Assembly: GCF_031458255.1 (NCBI RefSeq)
Contig: NZ_JAVDYC010000001.1
Coordinates: forward strand, 8,418,501-8,482,500
Source of the DNA: Catenuloplanes niger
GTDB taxonomy: Bacteria > Actinomycetota > Actinomycetes > Mycobacteriales > Micromonosporaceae
Length of the DNA stretch: 64,000 nucleotides
Reading direction: 5' to 3'
Shown: piece after piece, positions 52,025 to 60,661 of the stretch
Position numbering within the stretch: position 1 is the first letter of the stretch
How the letters are laid out: each line of letters begins with the position of its first letter
Notes under the pieces: model-generated
The model's database searches: none
The model's input: the letters and a program-made list of their open reading frames with translations, nothing else
Told to the model about the DNA's origin: nothing
Translations under genes and position numbers: made by a program

Positions 52025-52168
52025 GGTGGGCACACCGTACCGACATCGAAAGATTGCGATCGATCCGGCCCGGCGGTAGGTTGGCGGCAGATCCGGGCAC
52101 TTCACATGCGTCGCGCGTTCCCCACCAGCGCGCTGGGCAGGCGCATCACCACCTGTCTGAGGAAGGTC

Positions 52169-53509
52169 ATGAGAAGAAAGCTGCTCGCGATCGGCGCGGT
52201 TCTCGCCGCCGCCGTCGCCTCCGTCATGCTCGGCGTGTCGCCCGCGTCCGCCGCGGTGGGACTGCACATCGAGGGCACCGACATCGTCGAGGCCAACGGC
52301 CAGAAACTGATCATGCGGGGGATCAACCACCCGCACGTCTGGTACACCGGGAACACGTCCGCGTTCGCCGACATCAAGGCCACCGGGGCGAACACGGTCC
52401 GGGTCGTGCTCGGCACCGGCAAGCGCTGGGGACCGTCGAACGACGTGCCCGCGGTGATCCAGCTCTGCAAGCAGAACCGGCTGATCTGCGTGCTCGAGGT
52501 GCACGACACCACCGGGTACGGCGAGGAGGCCGCGGCCGCGTCGCTGGACGAGGCCGCCGACTACTGGATCAGCCAGAAGGCGAACCTGGTCGGCCAGGAG
52601 AACTACGTCGTGATCAACATCGGCAACGAGCCGATCGGCAACGTCGACGCGGCACAGTGGACCGCCGCGAGCGCCGCCGCGGTCGCGAAGATGCGCGCCA
52701 ACGGCTTCGAGCACCTGCTCATGGTGGATGCGCCGAACTGGGGCCAGGACTGGCAGTACACGATGCGGGACACCGCGCAGACCGTGCTCGACGCGGACCC
52801 GCAGGGCAACACCGTGCTGTCCATCCACATGTACGCGGTGTTCAGCACCGCACAGTCGATCATCAACTACCTGGACGCGATCGCGGCCGAGGGCTGGCCA
52901 CTGGTGATCGGCGAGTTCGGCTGGCAGTTCGCGGCCGGCGAGGTCGACGACGCCACGATCCTGGCCGAGGCGCAGCGCCGCGGGCTCGGCTACATCGGCT
53001 GGTCGTGGTCCGGCAACACCGACCCGATCCTGGACATGGTGCTCAACTTCGACCCCGCACAGATCACCACCTGGGGCGAACGGATCATCAACGGTACGAA
53101 CGGCATCCGCGCCACGTCCCGGGAGGCGTCGATCTACGGCGGTGTCCAGCCGACCACACCGGTGCCGACGACCGCGTCACCGACGCCGTCGCCGACCGGC
53201 GGTGGCGACCGGGGCTGCACCGCGGTCTACGCCACCGCCGGCCAGTGGCCGGGCGGCTTCCAGGGCGACGTGAAGGTCACCGCGGGCACGTCCGCGATCA
53301 CCGGCTGGACGGTGTCGCTGACGTTCCCGAACGGTCAGGCCGTCAACCAGGCGTGGGGCGCCACCGTCTCCGGCACCGGCACCGCGGTCACCGCCCGCAA
53401 CGCCGCCTGGAACGGCGCGCTCGGCGCGGGCGCCAGCACCACCTTCGGCTTCATCGGCTCCTGGACCGGCACGAACGGCGCACCGGCCGTGTCCTGCACC
53501 GCGAGCTGA
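52169..53509 (+). CDS. Secreted GH5 (subfamily 8-like) beta-mannanase with CBM2
   Basis: 446 residues from ATG 52169, behind GAGGAAGG; ATG 52106 is an in-frame alternative. Signal peptide (MRRKLLAIGAVLAAAV... SPASA) is followed by the GH5 barrel: LHIEGTDIVEANGQKLIMRG, TGANTVRVVL, LEVHDTTGYGE, acid/base Glu in INIGNEPIG, IHMYAVF and nucleophile Glu in VIGEFGW. A Pro/Thr linker (TTPVPTTASPTPSPTGGG) leads to a CBM2 module (CTAVYATAGQWPGGFQGDV to the final CTAS). The text is close to the Streptomyces mannanase ManA, so endo-1,4-beta-mannanase is more likely than cellulase. Confidence 0.92.
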   Translation: MRRKLLAIGAVLAAAVASVMLGVSPASAAVGLHIEGTDIVEANGQKLIMRGINHPHVWYTGNTSAFADIKATGANTVRVVLGTGKRWGPSNDVPAVIQLCKQNRLICVLEVHDTTGYGEEAAAASLDEAADYWISQKANLVGQENYVVINIGNEPIGNVDAAQWTAASAAAVAKMRANGFEHLLMVDAPNWGQDWQYTMRDTAQTVLDADPQGNTVLSIHMYAVFSTAQSIINYLDAIAAEGWPLVIGEFGWQFAAGEVDDATILAEAQRRGLGYIGWSWSGNTDPILDMVLNFDPAQITTWGERIINGTNGIRATSREASIYGGVQPTTPVPTTASPTPSPTGGGDRGCTAVYATAGQWPGGFQGDVKVTAGTSAITGWTVSLTFPNGQAVNQAWGATVSGTGTAVTARNAAWNGALGAGASTTFGFIGSWTGTNGAPAVSCTAS

Positions 53510-53517
53510 CCGCCCGG

Positions 53518-53551
53518 GGGCGGGCCGGGATCATCCGGTCCCGGCCCGCCC
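53518..53551 (+). terminator. Hairpin after the mannanase gene
   Basis: Perfect 13-base arms (53518-53530 and 53539-53551) with an 8-base loop, starting 8 bases after the stop codon. Confidence 0.8.
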
Positions 53552-53728
53552 TCCGTCACCGGTCGACGTCGCGCCGGGAACGCCGAAGCGGGTTGTCGTG
53601 CGTGACGTGAAAGCGCCGGCTTCGGGGTGCAGGCCCGAAAGCCCGCGCGCGGCGGTGACCGGGGCCGGGCCGCCCCCCGGGTGCCCGGCCCCGCCGGCGA
53701 CGTTGACGGAGGCGGTCATCATGGTGGA

Positions 53729-54223
53729 GTGATCGACGCTGACGTGCTCCGGCCGCCGCGGCATCGGGTGGACCGGCGATTCGTGCCGTGGCGGACCCTG
53801 CGCGCGGTGATCGGGGCGGTCGTCGTCCTCGTACCGCTGGGTGTGTCGCACCTGGTCTTCGAGGTGGCGCGACCGTGGACCGGGCCGGTGTGGCTGGTGC
53901 TCGCGGCCTGCTACCTGATCGGCATCGCGGTCACGCCGACCTGGCGCTACCGGGTGCACCGGTGGGAGGCCACCGACGACGCGGTGTACGCGCTGGAGGG
54001 CTGGCTGACCCGGAAGTGGCAGATCGTGCCGATCTCCCGGATCCAGAGCATCGACACGGAGATCGGGCCGATCCAGAACCTGCTCGGCATCGCCACGATC
54101 AAGGTGACCACGGCGTCGTCCGAGGGCGCGATCTCGATCGAAGGGCTGTCCCGCGCGGACGCGGAGACCACGGTGGACCGGTTGCGCGCGGTGACCGGGG
54201 CGACGCCGGGCGACGCCACATGA
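53729..54223 (+). CDS. PH-domain (YdbS-like) membrane protein
   Basis: 164 residues from GTG 53729. Two membrane helices (LRAVIGAVVVLVPLGVSHLV; VWLVLAACYLIGIAVT) precede a bacterial PH-like domain: WRYRVHRWEATDDAVYALEGWLTRKWQIVPISRIQSIDTEIGPIQNLLGIATIKVTT is the canonical text in parts. The family is linked to lantibiotic-type membrane stress in Bacillus (YdbS/YdbT). Overlaps the next PH gene (ATGA). Confidence 0.88.
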   Translation: MIDADVLRPPRHRVDRRFVPWRTLRAVIGAVVVLVPLGVSHLVFEVARPWTGPVWLVLAACYLIGIAVTPTWRYRVHRWEATDDAVYALEGWLTRKWQIVPISRIQSIDTEIGPIQNLLGIATIKVTTASSEGAISIEGLSRADAETTVDRLRAVTGATPGDAT

Positions 54224-55734
54224 CACCACCGGAGCACACACCGGCCGAAGCCCCGACGGCCGAGGTCCCGGTGGCTGATGACGTGCCCTGGCGGCGGCTG
54301 AGTGCGCGGCTCGTCTGGGTGGACCTGATCCGGGCCGCGCTCGCCTCCGTACCCGGATATGTCGGCATCGTCGTGCTGGGCGACGACGGTCCGGTGTGGC
54401 CGCTGGTGGCCGCGTCCGTGGTCGGCGTGCTGCAGGCCGTCCTCGACCTGATCCGGATGCTGACCACCCGCTACCGGGTGCTGGACGACCGGGTCGAGCT
54501 GCACAGCGGCTGGCTCGCCCGCCGCGAGCGCACCGTGGCCCGGGACCGGATCCGCAGCGTCGACACCACCGCGAAGCTGCTGCACCGGCCGTTCGGGCTG
54601 CGCGTGGTGCGGATCGGCACCGGCGAGCAGGAGTCGTCGTTCACGCTGGAGGCGCTCGACGCCCGCTCCGCCACGCGCCTCCAGGACGAGCTCCTGCACC
54701 CGGAGACCGGCATCGTCGACGAGCCGGACGGCGACGTCATCGCGCGGCTGCGCCCCGCCTGGGTGATGATCAACGCGGTCCGGGTCTGGGCCGTGCTCGC
54801 GGTGATCGGCCCGCTCTTCGCCGGCTACTGGTTCCTGCGCGTGTTCGGCGTCGACCTGCTCGACACCGGCGCCCGGCTCTACGGCGCGCTCGGACTCGGG
54901 CCGGTGTGGACCACCGTGCTCGTCGTCGCGGTCGCCTACCCGGCCGGCGTGGCGATCCAGGCCGCCGCGTTCCTCGCGGAGAACTGGCGGTTCACGCTCA
55001 CCCGCGACGGCGGCAGCCTGATCACCCGGCGCGGCCTGCTCGACACGCACACCGCGCACCGCGACGAGCAGCGGGTACGCGGCCTCGCGTTCAAGGAGCC
55101 GCTGCTGGGACGCTGGTTGCGGATCACCGAGACGCTGCTGATCACCACGGGCCTGCGCAGCGCCGGCGACGCCGGGTCCGCCTCGCTGCTGCCGCGCATC
55201 CAGCGTCCGGAGGCCCGCGCGATCGCGGCCCGGGTGCTGCCCGGCGGGCACCGGCCGCTGGAGGCGCGCCTGCACCGGCACCCGCGCGGCGCGCTCACCC
55301 GCCGCCTGATCCGCGCGGTCACCGGCCCGGCGCTGCTGTCCGCCGCGCTGCTGGCCCTCCCGGTCCCCGGCCGGTGGTGGCTGCTCCCGCTCGCGCTCCT
55401 GCCGCTCACGCTGGTGCTCGCGGTCGTCGGCTACCGCGCGCTCGGGCACGCGGTAGCCGGGCCGTACCTGGTGCTGCGGCGCGGCGCGCTCTCCCGGCTC
55501 ACGGTCGCGCTCCGCCGGGACGCGGTGATCGGGTGGACGCTGCGGCAGTCACTGTTCCAGCGGTGGGGCGGCCGGATCACGATCGGTGTCTCGACCGCGG
55601 CCGGCGACCGGTTCTACCACACCGAGGACGCGGGCACGGAGCAGGCGATCGCGTTCATCCGCGCCGCCACGCCGGACCTGGCCGCCCGGTTCGCCGGTAC
55701 GCCCGCACCCGGCGCGGCCGACCCGGTCGACTGA
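54220..55734 (+). CDS. Multi-PH-domain (YdbT-like) membrane protein
   Basis: 504 residues from ATG 54220. Repeated bacterial PH domains alternate with membrane helices: the first PH has TTRYRVLDDRVELHSGWLAR and VARDRIRSVDTTAKLLHRPF; a second begins WRFTLTRDGGSLITRRGLLD; a third at the end has GPYLVLRRGALSRLTVALRR. It is the usual partner of the YdbS-like protein and translation is coupled to it. Exact function is not established; the Bacillus pair gives resistance to a membrane-acting amylolysin-type peptide. Confidence 0.88.
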   Translation: MTPPEHTPAEAPTAEVPVADDVPWRRLSARLVWVDLIRAALASVPGYVGIVVLGDDGPVWPLVAASVVGVLQAVLDLIRMLTTRYRVLDDRVELHSGWLARRERTVARDRIRSVDTTAKLLHRPFGLRVVRIGTGEQESSFTLEALDARSATRLQDELLHPETGIVDEPDGDVIARLRPAWVMINAVRVWAVLAVIGPLFAGYWFLRVFGVDLLDTGARLYGALGLGPVWTTVLVVAVAYPAGVAIQAAAFLAENWRFTLTRDGGSLITRRGLLDTHTAHRDEQRVRGLAFKEPLLGRWLRITETLLITTGLRSAGDAGSASLLPRIQRPEARAIAARVLPGGHRPLEARLHRHPRGALTRRLIRAVTGPALLSAALLALPVPGRWWLLPLALLPLTLVLAVVGYRALGHAVAGPYLVLRRGALSRLTVALRRDAVIGWTLRQSLFQRWGGRITIGVSTAAGDRFYHTEDAGTEQAIAFIRAATPDLAARFAGTPAPGAADPVD

Positions 55735-55759
55735 CCCCCGCACGTACCGCCGGGGGTGC

Positions 55760-57145
55760 TCAGGGGTTGCGGGCGGTGGCGTAGGCGGCGGACGCGATCA
55801 GTTCCATCGACACCTGAAGGCGTTCCAGGCTGATGTTGTGCGTGATCGTGTCCTCCGGGCTGTGGTACGGCGGCTCCAGCACGATCCAGCCGTCGTCCTC
55901 GCCCCGCCAGGAGAAGTTCGCCGCCGCGATGCCGACCTCCTGGAACGACGCGTGGTCGCTGGCACCGCGCTCCGTCACCGCCGACAGGTGCGGGGTGTAG
56001 CCGAGCCGGGAAGCGGCCGCGACCACCTCGTCCGTGGACCGGTTCGGCTCGCCGGCCAGCGACAGCAGCCAGTAGCGGATCGCCGGATCCCAGCTGGTCG
56101 CGACCATGTCGTTCTGGAACACCGCGACGATCCGGTCCCGTTCGCGCTGCGGCAGCCCGGCCACGTAGTGCCGCGAGCCGACCAGCCCCGACTCCTCCGA
56201 TCCCCACAGCGCGAACCGCAGCGTCGCGTTCACCGGCAGGTGGCGAAGGACCCGGGCCAGTTCCAGCGTCAGTACGGTCCCGGAGCCGTCGTCGTTCGCG
56301 CCGGGCGAGCCGATCACGGTGTCGTAGTGCGCGCTGACCATGACGACCGGTCCGTCGCCGGTCCCGTGCGCGCGTTCCGCGAGCACGTTGTACGACGTCA
56401 GGCCGCGATGCATGCGGGTGCTGACGGTCAGCTCCGGCAGCGCGCCGGCGGCCAGCAGCGCCCGCAGCCGGTGCTTCTGCGGCTGCCCGGCGCCGACCAC
56501 CGGGATCGGCACCGGGTTCGCCAGCCACGGCGGGAACGCGGGCGCGAGCGAGTGGTCGAGGTGGTCGTTCGACACGAACACGATCGCGGCCGCACCGCGC
56601 GCGACCGCGGTGCCGGCCAGCACGTCCGGGTCCTCCACCCACGGAAAGTCGATCAGCACGATCCGGCCGGTCACGTCGTCCGGGTAGCCCTCGGGCGCGC
56701 CCGTTCCCGCGTCGACGACCGCGCCACGGACCGTGGTGTCCAGCGCGCCCGACTCGGTCGCGCCCACCTGCCAGCCCAGGTCGGCCGGCAGCCCGCCGGG
56801 CGCGCCGAGTGAGCCCAGCGCGATGTCCTCCGCGGCGAACGGCTGCGTCGTCGTGTCGTAGCCGAGCGAGTCGAGCACGCCGGCGATCCAGTCGGCCGCC
56901 CGGTTCTCCGCCGGCGTGCCGCTGACCCGCGGCCCGATCCGCTCGGACAGCACGCGCAGGTGCTCCAGCCCGCGCCGCGCCGACACCTGCCCGGCCACCG
57001 ACCGGTCGTCCGCGGTCAGCACCGGTGGCCGCACCGCCCCCGGCCGCTGGTCGCCGATCGCCCAGGCGGGCGCCGGCAGCGCGGCCCCGGCCGCACCTCC
57101 GGCCGCGATCCCGAGCAGCTTCCGCCGGCTCAACGGATTCCCCAC
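55760..57145 (-). CDS. Tat-exported M28-family zinc aminopeptidase (paralogue 2)
   Basis: 461 residues from GTG 57145, behind GGGAGG; the promoter motif at 57178-57187 argues against earlier starts. Tat signal (SRRKLLGIAAGG...PAPAWA) opens the chain. M28 zinc ligands are intact: SAHYDTV, PGANDDGSG, GSEESGL, VFQNDM and PPYHSPED. It shares long identical stretches with the 34746-36161 product, including VGDQRPGAVRPP-like and NISLERL regions, so the two arose by duplication. Exported peptidase of unknown specificity. Confidence 0.92.
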   Translation of the reverse strand: MGNPLSRRKLLGIAAGGAAGAALPAPAWAIGDQRPGAVRPPVLTADDRSVAGQVSARRGLEHLRVLSERIGPRVSGTPAENRAADWIAGVLDSLGYDTTTQPFAAEDIALGSLGAPGGLPADLGWQVGATESGALDTTVRGAVVDAGTGAPEGYPDDVTGRIVLIDFPWVEDPDVLAGTAVARGAAAIVFVSNDHLDHSLAPAFPPWLANPVPIPVVGAGQPQKHRLRALLAAGALPELTVSTRMHRGLTSYNVLAERAHGTGDGPVVMVSAHYDTVIGSPGANDDGSGTVLTLELARVLRHLPVNATLRFALWGSEESGLVGSRHYVAGLPQRERDRIVAVFQNDMVATSWDPAIRYWLLSLAGEPNRSTDEVVAAASRLGYTPHLSAVTERGASDHASFQEVGIAAANFSWRGEDDGWIVLEPPYHSPEDTITHNISLERLQVSMELIASAAYATARNP

Positions 57146-57177
57146 GGTGCCTCCCAGTTCCAGTCGCTCCATCGTGG

Positions 57178-57187
57178 AGAGACTAGG
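57178..57187 (-). promoter_or_regulatory. Promoter motif shared with the first M28 gene
   Basis: Same 10-base AGAGACTAGG (plus strand) as at 36201-36210; TAGTCT on the minus strand is the likely -10. The flanks are also similar, so the duplication covered the promoter. Confidence 0.5.
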
Positions 57188-57298
57188 CACGACGGTGATA
57201 TCGGTCGATCAATAGTGAGATTTCGGACAACCGGCAACCGATCTGTCTTCGCTCCACGGGACCGCCCGGGCACCGCGGCAACTCGGCGCGGACCGAGG

Positions 57299-59395
57299 TC
57301 ATGGGTGGCTCGTGAGGACCACCAGTTGCCGGGTCGCCCTGGTCATCGCGACGTAGCGGTCGACCGCGCCGGGGACGCCGTCGCCGAAGGAGGCCGGGTC
57401 GACCAGGACGACCAGGTCGAACTCGAGTCCCTTGGCCAGTTCGGGGGTCAGTGACCGCACGCGGGCGGAGCCGGTGAACGCCGGGTGCCCGATGACCACG
57501 GCGGTGCCCTCGCCGGCGGCGTGCCGCGCCAGGATCAGATCAAGATCCTCGACCCGCGCGTGTACGACCGGGAGGCCGCTGTCGCGGACCGAGCGGGGCA
57601 CGTTCGCGTCCGGGAGCACGGCGCGGATCACCGGGGCGGCCTCGGCCATCACCTCGGACGGGGTGCGGTAGTTGATGCTCAGCGACGCCAGCTCGATCCG
57701 GTCCAGGCCGGCCCGGGTCAGCCGGTCCTGCCACGACTCGGTGAAGCCGTGCCGGGCCTGGGCGCGGTCGCCGACCACGGTGAGGCTGCGGGACGGGCAG
57801 CGCAGCAGCAGCATCTGCCATTCGGCGTCGGTGAGTTCCTGGGCCTCGTCCACCACGATGTGCGCGAACGGGCCGGTCAGCCGGTCGGTCTCGGCCTCGG
57901 GCAGCACCGCCTCGTCGACCAGCACGTCCCGCAGGTCCTGCTGGACCAGCATCTGCATCAGGCCCTCGCCGTCGTCGTGGACGTTCGAGGCGATCAGGTC
58001 GTCGACGACCGCGGCCATGCCGGCGCGCTGGGCGGCCACGGCCGCGTTCCGGTGCCGTCGCCGCCGGTCGGCGCCGGCGTCGCCGAGCCGGTGCCGCGCC
58101 GCGTCGAGCAGCGGCAGGTCCGCGACGGTCCAGGCGCGCGGGTCCGCGCGTTGCAGCGCGGCGATCTCGGCCGGGCTCAGCCGGGGCGCGCAGCGGCGCA
58201 GGTAGGCGGGGACCGACCAGAGGTCGGCGATCAGGTCGGCCGCGTCGAGCATCGGCCAGGCCCGGTGCAGCGCGGCGCGCAGGCCGGGGCGCAGGTCGGC
58301 CGGATCGGCGTCGTACCGGTCGGTCAGGATCGCGACGAGTTCGTCGATGACGGGCTCGCGGGCCTCGTTGTGCGGGATGCCGGCGGCCGCGCCGAAGGCC
58401 TCGGCCCAGTCGTCCGCGCTCACCCGCAGGCCCTCGACCGTGGTCGCGGCCGCGGGCGGCTCCTCGTAGAACCGGACCGCGGCCTCGACCGCGCGGACCA
58501 TGTCCGTGGACGACTTCAGGCGGGCCACCGCGGGGTCCTTCTCCTCGCCGGCGTCCGCGCCCTCCGGCACCAGGTCGCGCAGCGTGCAGGAGAGCACGCC
58601 CTCCTCGCCGAGGCTGGGCAGCACGTCGGAGACGTACGCCAGGTAGGGCTCGTGCGGGCCGACGAAGAGCACGCCGCCGCGCCGATGGCCGAGCCGCGGG
58701 TCGGAGTAGAGCAGGTACGCGGTGCGGTGCAGCGCGACCACGGTCTTGCCGGTGCCCGGGCCGCCGTCGACCACGAGCGTGCCGGCGGACCCGGCGCGGA
58801 TGATCGCGTCCTGGTCGGCCTGGATGGTGCCGAGCACGTCGCGCATGCGCGCGGTCCGGGTGTCGCCGAGGCTGGCGATGAACGCGGACTGGTCGTCCAG
58901 CGCCGCGTGCCCCGCCAGACCGTCCGGGGTGAACACCTCGTCCCAGTAGTCGGTGACCCGCCCGCGGGTCCACCGGTAGCGGCGGCGGCTGGCCAGGCCC
59001 ATCGGGTTCGCGTGGGTGGCGCCGAAGAACGGTTCGGCCGCGGGCGAGCGCCAGTCGGTCAGCAGCCGGCCGCCGTCGCCGTCGGTGAGCCCGAGCCGTC
59101 CGACGTAGACGGTGTCGCCGGTGACCGCGTCGACCATCCGGCCCAGGCACAGGTCCAGGCGGTAGCGGCGCAGCGTGCGCAACCGGGTGGACAGCCGGCG
59201 CACCTCCTGGTCGCGGTCGACCGCCTGCCGCCCCTTGCCCGCGGCGCTCCGGCGGGCCTCGTCGAGCCGGGCGGACAGGTCGTCGAGCTGACGGCGCAAC
59301 GCGTCCCCGATCGCGGCGAAGTGCCGCTCGTCCGCGTCGATCAGCGCGGGTGCGGCCTTGGCCGCCAGCCCGTCCGGCAGAGCAAACGCGCTCAC
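57299..59395 (-). CDS. helR: HelR-like (HelD-family) RNA polymerase-protecting helicase
   Basis: 698 residues from GTG 59395, with GGGGGGA 6 bases before it. N-terminal coiled-coil (DERHFAAIGDALRRQLDDLS and onward), then UvrD/HelD-like helicase parts: DWRSPAAEPFF, QADQDAIIRAGSAGTLVVDG, Walker A GGPGTGKT, motif II VVDEAQELTDAEW, VVGDRAQARHGF, SINYRTPSEV and YVAMTRATRQL. HelD-family proteins pull RNA polymerase off DNA; HelR of Streptomyces also displaces rifamycins and gives resistance. The rifamycin-associated element at 59453-59475 lies 58 bases upstream, which strongly supports the HelR assignment. Confidence 0.9.
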   Translation of the reverse strand: MSAFALPDGLAAKAAPALIDADERHFAAIGDALRRQLDDLSARLDEARRSAAGKGRQAVDRDQEVRRLSTRLRTLRRYRLDLCLGRMVDAVTGDTVYVGRLGLTDGDGGRLLTDWRSPAAEPFFGATHANPMGLASRRRYRWTRGRVTDYWDEVFTPDGLAGHAALDDQSAFIASLGDTRTARMRDVLGTIQADQDAIIRAGSAGTLVVDGGPGTGKTVVALHRTAYLLYSDPRLGHRRGGVLFVGPHEPYLAYVSDVLPSLGEEGVLSCTLRDLVPEGADAGEEKDPAVARLKSSTDMVRAVEAAVRFYEEPPAAATTVEGLRVSADDWAEAFGAAAGIPHNEAREPVIDELVAILTDRYDADPADLRPGLRAALHRAWPMLDAADLIADLWSVPAYLRRCAPRLSPAEIAALQRADPRAWTVADLPLLDAARHRLGDAGADRRRRHRNAAVAAQRAGMAAVVDDLIASNVHDDGEGLMQMLVQQDLRDVLVDEAVLPEAETDRLTGPFAHIVVDEAQELTDAEWQMLLLRCPSRSLTVVGDRAQARHGFTESWQDRLTRAGLDRIELASLSINYRTPSEVMAEAAPVIRAVLPDANVPRSVRDSGLPVVHARVEDLDLILARHAAGEGTAVVIGHPAFTGSARVRSLTPELAKGLEFDLVVLVDPASFGDGVPGAVDRYVAMTRATRQLVVLTSHP

Positions 59396-59452
59396 GAGAA
59401 TCCCCCCAAATTGCCATGTTCCGGCGTTCGAGCAAGGATTCTGCGGCATCAC

Positions 59453-59475
59453 CCGGGTCTTGCGGCAAGACCCGG
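59453..59475 (-). promoter_or_regulatory. Rifamycin-associated element (RAE) of the helR-like gene
   Basis: Perfect inverted repeat, 11-base arms (59453-59463 and 59465-59475) around one G, with the core CTTGCGGCAAG. RAEs with this core lie upstream of rifamycin-inducible resistance genes in actinomycetes (glycosyltransferase, phosphotransferase, monooxygenase, HelR). A TATAC-containing -10-like stretch is just beyond it at 59483-59489. The rest of 59396-59689 holds promoters only. Confidence 0.9.
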
Positions 59476-59659
59476 TCCCTGATATACGTTGAAGATGGCG
59501 GAGGAAGGGTTTTTCCCTTTCTCCCTTTTTGCTGTCCGGGCCGATGCGTCCGCCCGGCGGGCTCTGTACGCGTTCGTGGCGTTTGGTTCCCTGGATGGGG
59601 ATAGATCACGATTGCGGGCGTTCGGTCATCGATCCCGGTAACGTTCCGGCCGTCGAAAT

Positions 59660-59673
59660 GTTGAACGCTCAAC
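59660..59673. promoter_or_regulatory. Palindrome before the doxX-like gene
   Basis: GTTGA (59660-59664) and TCAAC (59669-59673) around ACGC, 16 bases before the ATG. TTGA-N4-TCAA repeats often serve MarR/HxlR-type regulators. Confidence 0.45.
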
Positions 59674-59689
59674 CAGAACGGGAGCCCTG

Positions 59690-60124
59690 ATGACCCTGGC
59701 CCGCGATCTCGCGATCCTCGTCGCCCGCATCGGTATCGGCGCGGTCTTCATCGCACACGGCTGGCAGAAGCTGGTCACCAACGGAGTGGACGGCACGGCC
59801 GGATTCTTCGGCAGCGTCGGCATCCCGCTGCCGACCGCGGCGGCCTGGTTCGCCGCGCTGGTCGAGGTCGGCGGCGGCGCCGCACTGATCCTCGGCCTGC
59901 TCACGCCGGTCTTCGGCGCGCTGCTCGCGCTGAACATGCTCGGCGCCTACATCTTCGTGCACGCCGGCAACGGCATGTTCGTCGACACCGGCGGCGCGGA
60001 GCTGGTGCTGGTTCTCGGTGCCGGCGCGCTGATGCTGGCCGCGGTCGGCGCCGGCCGGTTCAGCGTGGACGCTCTGCTCATGCCGGTGCTGCGCCGTCGC
60101 GCGCCGGAGCCGGCGACGGCCTGA
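59690..60124 (+). CDS. DoxX-family membrane protein
   Basis: 144 residues, four membrane helices. DoxX landmarks: LVARIGIGAVFIAHGWQKLV in helix 1, FGSVGIPLPTAAAWFAALVEVGGGAALILG in helices 2-3, and AELVLVLGAGALML in the last. The family forms membrane oxidoreductase complexes, for example with SodA/SseA in mycobacteria; the role here is unknown. GGGAG lies 7 bases before ATG 59690. A palindrome at 59660-59673 may control it. Confidence 0.9.
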   Translation: MTLARDLAILVARIGIGAVFIAHGWQKLVTNGVDGTAGFFGSVGIPLPTAAAWFAALVEVGGGAALILGLLTPVFGALLALNMLGAYIFVHAGNGMFVDTGGAELVLVLGAGALMLAAVGAGRFSVDALLMPVLRRRAPEPATA

Positions 60125-60140
60125 CGGCCGGCACGCACGA

Positions 60141-60174
60141 CGAAGGGGGCACGGCGTACGCCGTACCCCCTTCG
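60141..60174. terminator. Bidirectional terminator between doxX and cspA
   Basis: Outer arms of 9 bases (60141-60149 and 60166-60174) enclose an inner 14-base palindrome (60151-60164), forming one long hairpin with a single mismatch. It lies between the convergent doxX-like and cold-shock genes. Confidence 0.8.
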
Positions 60175-60186
60175 CGGTGTTCTAGA

Positions 60187-60390
60187 TCAGAGCGGGCGGA
60201 TGTTCGCGGCCTGCGGGCCCTTCTGGCCCTGCGTGATCTCGAACTCGACCCGCTGGTTCTCTTCGAGGCTGCGGTAGCCGCTCGTGGCAATCGCGGAGAA
60301 GTGCGCGAAGACGTCCGCGCCGCCCTCGTCCTGAACGATGAAGCCGAATCCCTTGTCGGCGTTGAACCACTTCACGGTGCCGGTGGCCAT
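60187..60390 (-). CDS. cspA: Cold-shock protein (CspA family)
   Basis: 67 residues from ATG 60390, behind AAGGAG. Complete cold-shock domain with both RNA-binding motifs: RNP1 in [12 protein letters not shown] and RNP2 in VFAHFSAI, opening [17 protein letters not shown] and closing [13 protein letters not shown] chaperone or antiterminator. A 270-base leader and promoter region (60391-60661) lies upstream, as usual for csp genes with long 5' leaders. Confidence 0.96.
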   Translation of the reverse strand: MATGTVKWFNADKGFGFIVQDEGGADVFAHFSAIATSGYRSLEENQRVEFEITQGQKGPQAANIRPL

Positions 60391-60627
60391 GTGTTTCTCC
60401 TTCGCGAGCTGTGGGAGGTCAGCAACGTGCCGACCTCGCGTTGCCGTTTCGGATTGCCCGCCCGGGAGAGCCCGGATATGAAGAAAGCGCCTGTCGGGTC
60501 CGTCTGGATGCCCAACCGGCGCTGTCGATTCACACATCGCAACGTCTACGGAAATCAAAACTGCAACGAAGCGACGGTATCACGGGTACGGGGAATCCGT
60601 GGCAGGTTCCGGCTCCCGGGTGATGCG

Positions 60628-60655
60628 GGCCGCGCCCGCGCATGCGGGCGCGGCC
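60628..60655 (-). terminator. Hairpin after the trypsin-like gene
   Basis: Perfect 12-base arms (60628-60639 and 60644-60655) with a 4-base loop, 7 bases beyond the stop of the minus-strand protease gene. Confidence 0.8.
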
Positions 60656-60661
60656 GCCGGG

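Noticed and set aside
52044-52064. LacI operator near the regulator start
   Set aside because: The dyad has only 5-base arms with a wide spacer and lacks the central CG typical of LacI sites. It is mentioned in the gene entry but not called as a feature.
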